Source: Porphyromonas levii DSM 23370 (lineage in GTDB: Bacteria > Bacteroidota > Bacteroidia > Bacteroidales > Porphyromonadaceae). From it: a stretch of 35,006 nt of DNA. The DNA lies in NCBI RefSeq assembly GCF_000379925.1, contig NZ_KB904244.1, forward strand, positions 1 to 35,006, read 5' to 3'. The notes beneath the pieces are model-generated. The model worked only from the letters and a program-made list of their open reading frames with translations, searched no databases and had not been told where the DNA came from. Positions 1-8,064 of the stretch are shown here, piece after piece. Within the stretch, counting starts at the first letter, position 1. Every line of letters starts with the position of its first letter. The position numbers and the translations under genes were made by a program.

Positions 1-1157
1 AGGACGTCATTTGCCCCGATAACGACAACAAGGTCGGTATTGGCAAAGTCGTCATTAATCTGCTCCATCTCGTACAGTTGCTCGTAATCGACATTAGCCT
101 CGGCAAGTAGTACATTCATGTGCCCAGGCATACGACCAGCGACAGGGTGTATAGCATAGCGTACCTTAGCGCCATTCTGCTCGAAGGCATCACCGAGCTG
201 CTTCACCTGTATCTGAGCTTGCGCAAGCGCCATACCATATCCCGGTACGATAATCACATTCTTAGCACCTTGTAAATCATCTGCTAGTGTATTCGTAGAT
301 ACTACAGCTTGTGGCTTCTTGCTTTCTACCTTCTTTACGGTAGAAGCCTTGCCTGCTGGTGCAGAGGTCTTACCCAAGAGAATATCCAGTAGGCTTCTGT
401 TCATCGCTCTACACATCACCTGAGTAAGTAACAGTCCCGAAGCACCTACAATCCCACCGATAGCTACCAGCATGATGTTGCCAATTGCCATACCAGCAAT
501 ACCTCCAGCTACACCACTGAGGGAATTGAGGAGAGAGATAGTAATTGGCATATCTGCACCTCCCACACGGATAGTAAATACCCATCCGAATAAGCCTGCG
601 AAGATAGCCGTGAGTAGAATAATTAGAATCGCATTGTCGGCAGTGATAAACCAACCGCCCCATATCAGCATGACAGCTTGTAGTGCAAGCAAAACAATCA
701 TGATGAGGCTATGATTAGGGAGCACCACTGGCTTCTGTTTGAGCACACGGTGGAGCTTACCAGCAGCTACCAGACTACCAGTGAGGGTAAGCATACCAAT
801 CACTACTGCCAGCATCGATGTAAAGGCCTCAAACTTATTTACAGGCGTCATGAGCGTTACGATACCTACAAGCGCAGACGCTCCACCACCTAGACCATTA
901 AGCAAGCCTACAGTCTGTGGCATCTGTATCATGGTTACTTTCTTTGCAAGATGGAAACCAATAGAGCTGCCGATAAGAATAAAGAGGATGCTTACTAGTA
1001 CTGGTACCAATGTCCCTGTAGAAAGAGCAATGACGATAGCCAGAAGCATTGCAAACATACTTAGCCTATTGCCCTTCACGGCCGAAGGTACGCGGCTCAT
1101 CAGCCAAAGACCGATAACAACGAGTATTGGTATCAAGATATTGAGGAAGTTAATCAT
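1..1157 (-). CDS. pntB: NAD(P) transhydrogenase subunit beta, 3' end outside window
   Basis: Membrane-embedded beta subunit of proton-translocating transhydrogenase, which passes hydride between NADH and NADP+ using the proton gradient. I translated the minus strand from the ATG at 1157: it stays open for 385 codons and leaves the window. The first ~265 residues are strongly hydrophobic with many membrane segments (start MINFLNILIPILVVIGLW; conserved MPITISLLNSLSG near the middle). The NADP-binding domain III follows, with GYGMALAQAQ and HPVAGRMPGHMNVLLAEA, the family's hallmark motifs. The frame breaks off at GANDV, so roughly 80 residues are missing from the usual ~460-470. The start overlaps the pntA2 stop by 4 bases (ATGA), implying translational coupling. 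No frameshift is seen. Confidence 0.96.
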   Translation of the reverse strand, partial: MINFLNILIPILVVIGLWLMSRVPSAVKGNRLSMFAMLLAIVIALSTGTLVPVLVSILFILIGSSIGFHLAKKVTMIQMPQTVGLLNGLGGGASALVGIVTLMTPVNKFEAFTSMLAVVIGMLTLTGSLVAAGKLHRVLKQKPVVLPNHSLIMIVLLALQAVMLIWGGWFITADNAILIILLTAIFAGLFGWVFTIRVGGADMPITISLLNSLSGVAGGIAGMAIGNIMLVAIGGIVGASGLLLTQVMCRAMNRSLLDILLGKTSAPAGKASTVKKVESKKPQAVVSTNTLADDLQGAKNVIIVPGYGMALAQAQIQVKQLGDAFEQNGAKVRYAIHPVAGRMPGHMNVLLAEANVDYEQLYEMEQINDDFANTDLVVVIGANDV

Positions 1158-1462
1158 GATTCACCTCCCTTCTTCTTATTGCTGCGGAACATGCGTAGCA
1201 TCCGCTCAGTAACGCCAAAGCCACCTACAACATTTATCATAGCCAGTACAATAGCAAGTCCGGCAATAATAATTAGTGCATTATTTCGCATACCCATGGA
1301 TAAGAGTAATACGATGATGGCACCAATGACAGTGATGCCAGAAAGTGCGTTCATACCAGACATCAGCGGGGTATGGAGTAGACTAGGTATCTTTTTGATG
1401 ACAAAGTACCCTACGAGAGAGGATACAATGAACACCAATACCAGAACGATAGGGTTTGTCAT
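1154..1462 (-). CDS. pntA2: NAD(P) transhydrogenase alpha subunit, membrane part (PntA2)
   Basis: Small membrane subunit (domain IIa) of the three-polypeptide form of proton-translocating transhydrogenase. From the ATG at 1462 it encodes 102 residues, beginning MTNPIVLVLVFIVSSLVGYFV. The conserved HTPLMSGMNALSGI segment is typical of the PntA C-terminal membrane domain, and about three more hydrophobic helices follow. The frame could extend upstream to a TTG at 1480 (six more residues), but the ATG gives the usual start just before the first membrane helix. It lies between pntA1 and pntB and overlaps pntB by 4 bases. Splitting of the alpha subunit into two proteins is common in Bacteroidota. 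Confidence 0.93.
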   Translation of the reverse strand: MTNPIVLVLVFIVSSLVGYFVIKKIPSLLHTPLMSGMNALSGITVIGAIIVLLLSMGMRNNALIIIAGLAIVLAMINVVGGFGVTERMLRMFRSNKKKGGES

Positions 1463-1481
1463 GAGTATAATATATAGCAAA

Positions 1482-1520
1482 AGGAGGCATACCGAGGGCG
1501 AGCCCTCTAGTATACCTCCT
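1482..1520 (-). terminator. Hairpin between pntA1 and pntA2 (attenuator or RNA processing site)
   Basis: Outer arms 1482-1491 and 1511-1520 pair with one mismatch, and an inner GC-rich stem GAGGGC/GCCCTC (1494-1499, 1502-1507) closes on a 2-base loop. On the minus-strand transcript the stem is followed by CCTTTTGC, a short U run. It sits 14 bases after the pntA1 stop and 19 before the pntA2 ATG, so it could reduce read-through or stabilise the upstream message. The structure is seen; the role is inferred. Confidence 0.55.
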
Positions 1521-1534
1521 AATTATCTTAGTAA

Positions 1535-2692
1535 TTACTTATTCATTGCTTCAAGCGTACCCTCATGCACGATCTCGTGGTCACGAGTTACGAGTATCTT
1601 TCGGCAAATCTCATCGGTCATATCTAGTTCAATCTTACCATCCTTGGTGAGGTATTTCACTAGGTTGTAAATGTTCTGTGCGAACATCCAAGTAGAGCTA
1701 TTTGGAAGTAGACCAGGGATATTCTTGATACCGATAAGGGTAACTCCATGCTTGCGCTCAGTCTCTCCAGGAGGGGTGATTTCGCAGTTACCGCCTTGGT
1801 CGATAGAGATGTCCACAATCACAGATCCTGGCTTCATTTGCTTTACCATCTCCTCAGTGATAATGGTAGGAGCAATCTTGCCTGGTACAAGTGCAGAGCA
1901 GAATACAATATCCATATCTTTGATAGTAGGGAAGAGTAGGTCACGCTCCTTTGCCAATACATCAGAAGGCAAGTTCTTTGCATAACCACCCTCAGCAATA
2001 GCTAGCTCAGCTGGCACACCAGTCTCAACAGGCTTAGCGCCAAGACTAGTTGCTTGCTCAAGAGCCATTGGACGGATGTCGGCAGCATAAGTGATAGCAC
2101 CCAGACGGCGAGCAGTAGCTAGAGCTTGAAGACCAGCCACACCTACACCAATGACCATTACCTTGGCTGGTTTGATCTGACCAACAGCGGTAAACATCTG
2201 TGGCATGAAGTAAGCAAGCTCATTGGCAGCTAGTAGGATACCCTTATAGCCAGCGCAGGTACTCATAGAAGTGAGTGCATCTAGGTTTTGAGCCCTAGAG
2301 ATACGTGGTACTCCATCAAGGGTAAGTGCAATCACACCCTGTTTTGCCAACTTGCGTACCATTTCGTGGTTTACAGGAGATGCTGGGTGGATGAAGGTAA
2401 TGAGTATCTGACCCTCGTGCATCAGTTCTACCTCGTGTTTGCCCAACTTTTCGTTGAATAGTGGTTCCTTCACTTTAAGGATAACGTCTGCCTTCTGGAA
2501 TAGTTCTGCTGTATCTGAAAGGAGCGTAGCACCTGCTTTCGCATAATCTTCATCGTGGTGGAATGAAGGCTCACCAGCACCAGCCTCTACATACACGGTA
2601 GCACCATCAGCGACAAACTTTTGGACCGTTTCGGGAGTGGCCGCTACGCGGTCCTCACCATGCATAATTTCTCTTGGTATACAAATAATCAT
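1535..2692 (-). CDS. pntA1: NAD(P) transhydrogenase alpha subunit, NAD-binding part (PntA1)
   Basis: Soluble NAD(H)-binding domain I of proton-translocating transhydrogenase, related to alanine dehydrogenase. The 385 residues start MIICIPREIMHGEDRVAATP, the classic AlaDH/PNT N-terminus. The Rossmann motif GVGVAGLQALATARRLGA lies around residues 180-200, and the AlaDH/PNT C-terminal half follows (SALVPGKIAPTIITEEMV, VDISIDQGGN, GIKNIPGLLPNSS). Length matches the separate PntA1 of three-subunit enzymes. It is first in the operon pntA1-pntA2-pntB and has a near-ideal promoter upstream (2736-2767). ATG start; no clear Shine-Dalgarno, as usual in this phylum. Confidence 0.96.
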   Translation of the reverse strand: MIICIPREIMHGEDRVAATPETVQKFVADGATVYVEAGAGEPSFHHDEDYAKAGATLLSDTAELFQKADVILKVKEPLFNEKLGKHEVELMHEGQILITFIHPASPVNHEMVRKLAKQGVIALTLDGVPRISRAQNLDALTSMSTCAGYKGILLAANELAYFMPQMFTAVGQIKPAKVMVIGVGVAGLQALATARRLGAITYAADIRPMALEQATSLGAKPVETGVPAELAIAEGGYAKNLPSDVLAKERDLLFPTIKDMDIVFCSALVPGKIAPTIITEEMVKQMKPGSVIVDISIDQGGNCEITPPGETERKHGVTLIGIKNIPGLLPNSSTWMFAQNIYNLVKYLTKDGKIELDMTDEICRKILVTRDHEIVHEGTLEAMNK

Positions 2693-2735
2693 AGTTATCG
2701 TATCTAATAGGTAAAGTAATTTATTTATCCAGCGA

Positions 2736-2767
2736 CAAATGTAGAGAAAAGCGCCTGACTGACCAAA
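2736..2767 (-). promoter_or_regulatory. Promoter of the pnt operon
   Basis: Read on the minus strand: -33 box TTTG (2767-2764), 20-base spacer, -7 box TACATTTG (2743-2736). This matches the Bacteroidota consensus TTTG-N19-21-TAnnTTTG and implies transcription starting near 2729, about 37 bases before the pntA1 ATG. Confidence 0.8.
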
Positions 2768-2903
2768 ACATTATTGTTGTTATAGAGCAATGTTTGACAT
2801 CTGTTCATTCCCTCTTAGTTCTTTCCAGTGACTCTACTATATATTATATAGTGTGTGATAGGCGAATACCAATTGTGGCTCGCCATATTAAACTTATTTT
2901 TCT

Positions 2904-2983
2904 CTAGGAATAAATAAATTTATTTGTACAGATAAATATTTTTATTCCTAGAGAAAAATAAATTTATTCCTAGGAATAAATTT
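2904..2983. repeat. 80-bp palindromic repeat, copy 1 (array A)
   Basis: These 80 bp are identical to the reverse complement of 12681-12760. The element contains four palindromic units centred at 2905.5 (CTAG), 2927.5 (GTAC), 2949.5 (CTAG) and 2971.5 (CTAG), i.e. exactly 22 bp apart. The last unit is a perfect palindrome built on TTTATTCCTAGGAATAAA. It is non-coding, AT-rich and lies directly upstream of lpd. No target-site duplication or transposase is visible. See copy 2 and the array at 26930. Confidence 0.93.
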
Positions 2984-3193
2984 GGCTGCTCGCGGGACTT
3001 AGATTTGCCGCTATGTAGAGTATGGATGAGTACTTTAATATACTTGTTTCTAAAGGTCTCATATGTAGAGATTTGTATAGAAATTTATGATTTGACCGAC
3101 TTACAATTGGAGCACTCAGATTACTTACTAATAGAGAAAATAGGTATCTTGTGTGCAGATAGAATTTCTAACGTTAAAAACATAAGAGTAAAT

Positions 3194-4552
3194 ATGAATA
3201 AGTTTGACGTAGCTGTGATTGGCGGAGGACCTGGTGGTTACAATGCCGCTGCTATTGCCAGTAAATCTGGACTAAAGACTGTACTATTCGAGAAAAATAA
3301 AGTGGGCGGTTGCTGTCTCAATGAAGGTTGTATCCCCACAAAAGCTCTTCTGCATAGTGCCAATATGCTGGATGCTTTCAAGGAGGCTAAGAAGTATGGA
3401 ATCAACGTAGAGGGTGAAGTAACTGGAGACTACAAGAAGGTGGCGGCACGAAAGGGCAAGATTGTACGCAAACTAGTCGCTGGTGTAGGACAAAAGCTCT
3501 CTAATGCTGGAGTAACGACGATTCAGGGTCTGGCTACACTTGCTGGCGAGACGCCTGAGGGTATCAAAATAGAGGCGAATGGGGAGACCTATATTGCCGA
3601 TAAATTGATTCTTGCGACTGGCTCGGAAGCATTCGTGCCACCTATTCAAGGTCTCAAGGATGTAGAGTTCTGGACGAGCCGAGAAGCACTAGATGCTAAG
3701 GAGTTGCCTGCTAGTATCCTTATTGTTGGTGGCGGTGTTATTGGCATGGAGTTTGTGAGTGTGTACAATAGCTTTGGCGTAGAGGTGACTGTGGTGGAGA
3801 TGCTCCCAAAGATTCTTGGTCCTATGGATGGCGCTATCTCTTCCCAGTTACAAGAAGAGTACGAAAAGAGGGGCGTAAAGTTTTATCTCAATACAAAGGT
3901 TGTGGCAGCTTCAGCTACCGGACTTACGATTGAGCTATCAGACGGCACAAAGCAGGAGCTAGAGGGAGAACGTATCCTAGTGAGTGCTGGGCGTCGTCCT
4001 GTACTAAATGGCTTCGGATTGGAGACACTTGGTCTAAAGATGGAGCGTAACATAGTGGTAGATGAGTATCTGCAAACCTCTAACTCTAGAGTCTATGCCA
4101 TAGGAGATGCCAATGGGAAGTCGATGCTTGCACATACAGCCTACCGAGAGGGCGAGGTGGCTATCAAGCATATCCTACATGGAGAAGGCGACCCAATGCG
4201 CTACGATGTTATTCCAGGCGTGGTATACACTCATCCTGAGATTGCTGGTGTCGGTGCTACGGAGGAAGAGCTACAAAAGGCTGGAATAGACTATGAGGTG
4301 CTTGGTCTAGCAGCGAGCTATGCAGGCAGATTTGTGGTGGAGAATGAGGGAGGCAATGGCTACTTCAAACTCCTGGTGGATAAGCAGAGCCAACGTATTT
4401 TAGGTGGTCACATGATTGGGAACCCAGCTTCTGAGATTATTGTGACGGTAGGCATGGCTATGACTGAGAACCTCACTGTGGAGGACTTTAAGAGCCATGT
4501 ATTCCCACACCCAACTGTTGCTGAGATAGTTCACGAAGCACTGTTCGAATAG
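3194..4552 (+). CDS. lpdA: Dihydrolipoamide dehydrogenase (E3)
   Basis: FAD-dependent enzyme that reoxidises dihydrolipoamide of 2-oxoacid dehydrogenase or glycine-cleavage complexes with NAD+. From the ATG at 3194 it has 452 residues: FAD motif IGGGPGGYNAA at the N-terminus, redox disulfide GGCCLNEGCIPTK near residues 37-50, NAD motif GGGVIGMEF near 180, second FAD motif YAIGDANG near 305, and dimer-interface FPHPTVAEIVHEALFE at the C-terminus with the catalytic His-Glu pair. The open frame reaches back to 3005, but those 63 residues are unlike the family, so ATG 3194 is chosen. No E1/E2 genes are adjacent, so which complex it serves is not shown here. Confidence 0.95.
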   Translation: MNKFDVAVIGGGPGGYNAAAIASKSGLKTVLFEKNKVGGCCLNEGCIPTKALLHSANMLDAFKEAKKYGINVEGEVTGDYKKVAARKGKIVRKLVAGVGQKLSNAGVTTIQGLATLAGETPEGIKIEANGETYIADKLILATGSEAFVPPIQGLKDVEFWTSREALDAKELPASILIVGGGVIGMEFVSVYNSFGVEVTVVEMLPKILGPMDGAISSQLQEEYEKRGVKFYLNTKVVAASATGLTIELSDGTKQELEGERILVSAGRRPVLNGFGLETLGLKMERNIVVDEYLQTSNSRVYAIGDANGKSMLAHTAYREGEVAIKHILHGEGDPMRYDVIPGVVYTHPEIAGVGATEEELQKAGIDYEVLGLAASYAGRFVVENEGGNGYFKLLVDKQSQRILGGHMIGNPASEIIVTVGMAMTENLTVEDFKSHVFPHPTVAEIVHEALFE

Positions 4553-4667
4553 TCTCATACTCTGATTCGATATGATATATTATTCCAATTATCATGGGAT
4601 ATTCGTTGTGTATATACAACTAACGTTAATGAGCTGATATTATAACGCGTCTGGACAGAAATATCAC

Positions 4668-4675
4668 TATATTTG
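4668..4675 (+). promoter_or_regulatory. Possible -7 box upstream of the ecotin-like gene
   Basis: TATATTTG fits the Bacteroidota -7 consensus and lies 54 bases before the start codon, in the 176-base gap after lpd. No TTTG is found 19-21 bases upstream, so only half of the promoter is supported. Confidence 0.4.
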
Positions 4676-4728
4676 TTCAAAATAGCAATTATCACTTATT
4701 ATTTTGTTACTTGAGTTTTTATCAGATT

Positions 4729-5775
4729 ATGAAGTACAATATGCAGACAAAGCAATTAATTACATTGGCTTGCGTGCTCTTCATTTCCGTGTCGGCCATG
4801 GGGCAAGAGCAAAGAGAGATAAATAGTGAGTTGGACTTTGATAGGTCGGTATACCCAACAGTCTCTTCCGATCAGAGGCAAGTAGTGATCCATCTACCAG
4901 CCAAGGAAGATCTATCAATGGAAAGCAATTACAAGGTGGAGCTTATAGGTGGTAAGACGATGACCGTCGACTGCAATAGGCATGGTCTGGATGGCTCTTG
5001 GGAGAAAAAGACTGTGGAAGGGATGGGGTACACGTATTACACGTTTACTTCTGATGGCAAAGCATGGAGCACCATGATGGGGTGCCCTGAGGAGAGTAAG
5101 CATGAAGCTTTTGTAGCGGCAGAGCCTCTAATGATAGATTACAATAGCCGGTTACCGATAGTTGTGTACCTGCCAAAGGGGTTTGAATTGAGGTATAGAA
5201 TATGGACATCGGGGACGCTCTTAGACCCTGATCATCCAGAATATATTCCACAAGCAGGGGATGAAGCACTTTTTCAAACTTGGGAGTGGAAAAGCTCTTT
5301 GGATAGCTTTACAAATAGCTTCGTTCCGCTAGAGCAAACAGGACTAAGCAAAAGGTACACCTTCTATAAGGATGGTAGATTCCAGAAGTTTATGGATGGG
5401 GAGATGACCCCAGGTGGGCGCTATAGGCTGGGTAATGATGGCTCTGTATTTGTCAAAGGTAAGTTGCCAATGATTGTCATCGAGGGCTTGGAGCAGGGTA
5501 TGTCCTATGCTATCGAAGGCAATAAACTTATCCTAACAGAGGAGCGTGCCAACGGGTATAAGCATACGTACGTATTGAAAATGATACCCAAGATTCAAGA
5601 CTGTCCAGACTCTATCATAGAGAATAGGATGCCCATGGTTACGGATCCCGAGTCGAAAGCTGAACCTACGCCATCGGTCTACTATATTTATAAGGGTAGA
5701 CGACATGAGGTTGCGGAGTTTGATGCTGAGTGGGTGAAGAAGCATTGTAACGTGGAGACACAGGTCGTCTTCTGA
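4729..5775 (+). CDS. Secreted ecotin-type serine protease inhibitor with C-terminal extension
   Basis: Predicted 348 residues. Residues 1-26 form a signal peptide (ITLACVLFISVSAMGQ, cleavage after AMGQ likely). Residues ~40-162 follow ecotin closely: RQVVIHLPAKED, KVELIGGKTMTVDCNRH, KKTVEGMGYTYYTF, STMMGCP, YNSRLPIVVYLP, YRIW. Ecotin is a periplasmic dimer that blocks trypsin-fold serine proteases. Its P1 Met is present (Met116 in STMM), as is the cysteine pair (Cys82, Cys119). Ecotins normally end near the YRxW arm (~142 mature residues). Here ~185 residues follow, including a stretch that looks lipocalin-like (~170-275: YTFYKDGRFQ, GGRYRLGNDG, YAIEGNKLILT) and an unplaced tail (~290-348). 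No type IX secretion C-terminal domain is evident. Start: ATG 4729 places Lys near the signal; ATG 4741 is also possible. Confidence 0.88.
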   Translation: MKYNMQTKQLITLACVLFISVSAMGQEQREINSELDFDRSVYPTVSSDQRQVVIHLPAKEDLSMESNYKVELIGGKTMTVDCNRHGLDGSWEKKTVEGMGYTYYTFTSDGKAWSTMMGCPEESKHEAFVAAEPLMIDYNSRLPIVVYLPKGFELRYRIWTSGTLLDPDHPEYIPQAGDEALFQTWEWKSSLDSFTNSFVPLEQTGLSKRYTFYKDGRFQKFMDGEMTPGGRYRLGNDGSVFVKGKLPMIVIEGLEQGMSYAIEGNKLILTEERANGYKHTYVLKMIPKIQDCPDSIIENRMPMVTDPESKAEPTPSVYYIYKGRRHEVAEFDAEWVKKHCNVETQVVF

Positions 5776-5789
5776 TAACCAATTGAATA

Positions 5790-5834
5790 CAAGAAGGGCT
5801 ACGTAGACTTTGTGAAACTACGTAGCGCTTCTTG
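5790..5834. terminator. Bidirectional terminator, GGCTACGTAG type
   Basis: 17-bp stem (5790-5806 with 5818-5834, one mismatch) and an 11-base loop, placed between convergent genes ending at 5775 (+) and 5854 (-). The stem carries the GGCTACGTAG core also found at 14941 and 16324. There is little U-run on either side. Confidence 0.75.
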
Positions 5835-5853
5835 GTATTCTGATTGCTAGTCC

Positions 5854-7815
5854 TTACTCGAAATAGGGCTCGATGGCTAGGGTAACAAAGCTATAGGTGA
5901 CTTGTCCTGTGTGGCGATCCTTGTACCTCTGCTGGAATCCACGGATGATAACGTTCTCGCCCAGCTCTAGTTCGACAGGAGCGACAGACTGGTTGACAAT
6001 GCTTTGCACATTACGTTCTGTGCGTAGGTAATAGTTGTCGCCTCGTACCTGCTCTACGGTTGCTTTGATAGGGTCAAAGGAGAGTATCGCCTCTTGTGGG
6101 TCGATGCGCTCTACATGGTAAATGTACTCGCGAGGAGGTGTTGGTGGTTGGTTCTTACGCTGTTGGTTCTCCGTAAGAATGACAAACTTGATAAACTCTC
6201 CTTGCATGTACTCATTAGGCTGACCATTGAGGTAATGGTGCCGGCTATTGCTATCCATTAGGTGGTAAGCGTGCATAGACTCGCTATAGCCATTGATGAT
6301 ACCTACTTGAGTAGGGAATTCTGCTAGTGGGTCGATGTCTTCTCTATGGGTGAGTAGCACTACACGAGTATGCTTGCGATGGCGCTCTTGTAGCTTTACT
6401 TCGTAGATGCGCCCACGATTGTCGCCAGGAAGGATACCTGCTTCCTTAGGCGTGACAAGCGATGTCTTGCCTTGGGGCGTTATCAGCTTAAGCATGGGGA
6501 CTACCTGATTCTCCTCTTTTAGTCGCATTGCCATCACGTCATAGACCATCACTATGATGTCAGGAAGAGCGCGGAAGATATGGCTGAGTACAGGTCGAGA
6601 CCACTGATAGTAGAGCTCTTTATTCTCCTTGCTCTGCTCCGTGCCAGCTGGTATCTTCTTCATTAGCTTCTCGTGCTCCTTAGGAAGTTCGGTAGACTTC
6701 TCAAGACAGATTTGTGCCACGAGCGAGAGTTCCCGAAGGGCGTTGGCGTAGAGCTTACGGTCTATCAACAGACGAGCGAGGTCGAGTCGGGTTCTTTTGA
6801 GGTAAGGCAGATACTCGTCCTTTTCCTCCCTAAGTGCCATACTGAGAGCTGCCATACGCAGTTCGTCATTGTCCTCAATAAGAAAGGCGTACTCCGACCA
6901 AGCCATCGGCACTTCTATATCCTGCAGTATCTGTTCGTAGCGCTCTATGCCTTCCTTGCTGTCACCATCCATCACAATGGCACGTGCTTGCACAAGCTGA
7001 ACCACTGGGTCATCAGGGAAGGCAATGAGAGCATCCACTAGGAGCTGCTGAATAGCCTGAGGCACTTCTACCTGATCCTCTCTTACAACGAACTCAGAGG
7101 AGACCTCAAAGAGCACTTCTTCGGCAAGCGACTTCCGTACCTCGTTAGCTCCCATTTTGCGCTGTTCCCAGTCGGAAGCCGTGAGCATGGATAAATCCCA
7201 CCTTGAGACTAGGTCGCTGAAGTCTAGGTGGTGCCCGAAAGTTCGCTTAGCAGATAGACCCAGCTTGAGGAACTTCGAATGTATCTGTGACGGACGTAGG
7301 TTCTTAAGATCGAGATACCTATTGTAGATTTCTTGAAAATCCTCATAGGGGATGTGCTGGTAGTAGCAGTCGAGATAAGCATACAGTACTCTAGCATAGT
7401 CTTCATGCAGAGCTTCGTCTGGATAGGTGCCGTTTTCGCCTGTAAACCAATCGGTTACCTGTGTAAAGATCTCCTTGATTCGGTTTCTGTTCTTTGTCTT
7501 CTCAATCTCATTGGCCAAGCTAACCAACTCATTGAAATAGGGTATGACCTCCTTCTGGAGTACTGCAAGAGCCTCCATTGCTACATTGGTAGTCGCCCCC
7601 ATATTGCCTACTATCTGCTCCATCTCCGCGATAAGAGACGAGGCATCCGAGGTGTTTTTCTCAGCTATCATCTCTGAAGCCATATCCTTGAGCACCCAAA
7701 AGAGTGCCGATGCTGACCACTGGTCTTGCCTAGTGGCATAATCTTCGCGAGCAAGAACTAGAGCCTCTGTTAGGTTGCCTCCTTGCCTCAGCGCCATTAC
7801 CTCCTTAAATCCCAT
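5854..7815 (-). CDS. Helical-repeat (TPR-like) protein with beta-rich C-terminus, function unknown
   Basis: 653 residues from the ATG at 7815; the frame extends to a TTG at 7884, but MGFKEVMALRQGGNLTEALVLARE looks like a natural first helix pair. No signal peptide or membrane segment, so cytoplasmic. About residues 1-440 are mostly helical with TPR-like helix pairs (LTEALVLAREDYATRQDQW, ALIAFPDDPVVQLVQARAIV, GIERYEQIL, LYANALRELSLVAQ). The last ~200 residues are beta-rich with short motifs suggesting OB-like folds (GILPGDNRGRIYEVKL, VEQVRGDNYYLRTE, LGENVIIRGFQQRYKD). I do not recognise a catalytic motif. It ends convergently with the ecotin-like gene and begins 249 bases after the DUF3127 gene, with a terminator between, so it is probably transcribed alone. 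An RNA- or nucleic-acid-related role is only a guess from the C-terminal folds. Confidence 0.85.
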   Translation of the reverse strand: MGFKEVMALRQGGNLTEALVLAREDYATRQDQWSASALFWVLKDMASEMIAEKNTSDASSLIAEMEQIVGNMGATTNVAMEALAVLQKEVIPYFNELVSLANEIEKTKNRNRIKEIFTQVTDWFTGENGTYPDEALHEDYARVLYAYLDCYYQHIPYEDFQEIYNRYLDLKNLRPSQIHSKFLKLGLSAKRTFGHHLDFSDLVSRWDLSMLTASDWEQRKMGANEVRKSLAEEVLFEVSSEFVVREDQVEVPQAIQQLLVDALIAFPDDPVVQLVQARAIVMDGDSKEGIERYEQILQDIEVPMAWSEYAFLIEDNDELRMAALSMALREEKDEYLPYLKRTRLDLARLLIDRKLYANALRELSLVAQICLEKSTELPKEHEKLMKKIPAGTEQSKENKELYYQWSRPVLSHIFRALPDIIVMVYDVMAMRLKEENQVVPMLKLITPQGKTSLVTPKEAGILPGDNRGRIYEVKLQERHRKHTRVVLLTHREDIDPLAEFPTQVGIINGYSESMHAYHLMDSNSRHHYLNGQPNEYMQGEFIKFVILTENQQRKNQPPTPPREYIYHVERIDPQEAILSFDPIKATVEQVRGDNYYLRTERNVQSIVNQSVAPVELELGENVIIRGFQQRYKDRHTGQVTYSFVTLAIEPYFE

Positions 7816-8015
7816 AATCTTGTTGTCTGTTAATTTTATTGTCTTGTATATCTTCAGGTCACGGACACTAGCTTTTGTGTCCAACTTCTAGGTAGATCTT
7901 CTTGGGTTAGAAGCTATACTACCAGGTTGTTATGTATACTTTAGCACCCCATTGTCACGGGAGTGGACATAGGCTTTTCCCAAAGCCTAGTAAACCTCAT
8001 TATGATATAAAAATC

Positions 8016-8052
8016 GACTACCACCCGTAGGAGTCAGCTACGGGTGATAGTC
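8016..8052 (-). terminator. Terminator after the DUF3127 gene
   Basis: 15-bp stem (8016-8030 with 8038-8052, one non-canonical pair), 7-base loop, followed on the minus strand by ATTTTTAT. It lies 13 bases past the stop codon: a standard intrinsic terminator. Confidence 0.85.
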
Positions 8053-8064
8053 TACTAACTCTCT

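Larger units (their letters stand above)
2693..3193. other. Intergenic region pntA1 / lpd
   Basis: About 500 bases between divergent genes with no convincing coding. It holds the pnt promoter (2736-2767), the first 22-bp-spaced palindrome array (2895-2983), and a -7-like TAGATTTG at 3000-3007 facing lpd. That box lacks a TTTG at the right distance: the nearest, at 2981-2984, is only 15 bases upstream and overlaps the repeat edge. The lpd frame stays open back to 3005, but that stretch does not resemble the family, so I treat it as a ~180-base leader. Confidence 0.7.

Noticed and set aside
409-663. Second minus-strand frame inside pntB
   Set aside because: A shadow of the pntB frame, whose conserved motifs are continuous through this region.
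3005-3193. Open extension of the Lpd frame giving 63 more residues
   Set aside because: The extra sequence is unlike any Lpd N-terminus, overlaps a promoter-like box, and ATG 3194 opens exactly at the FAD-binding strand.
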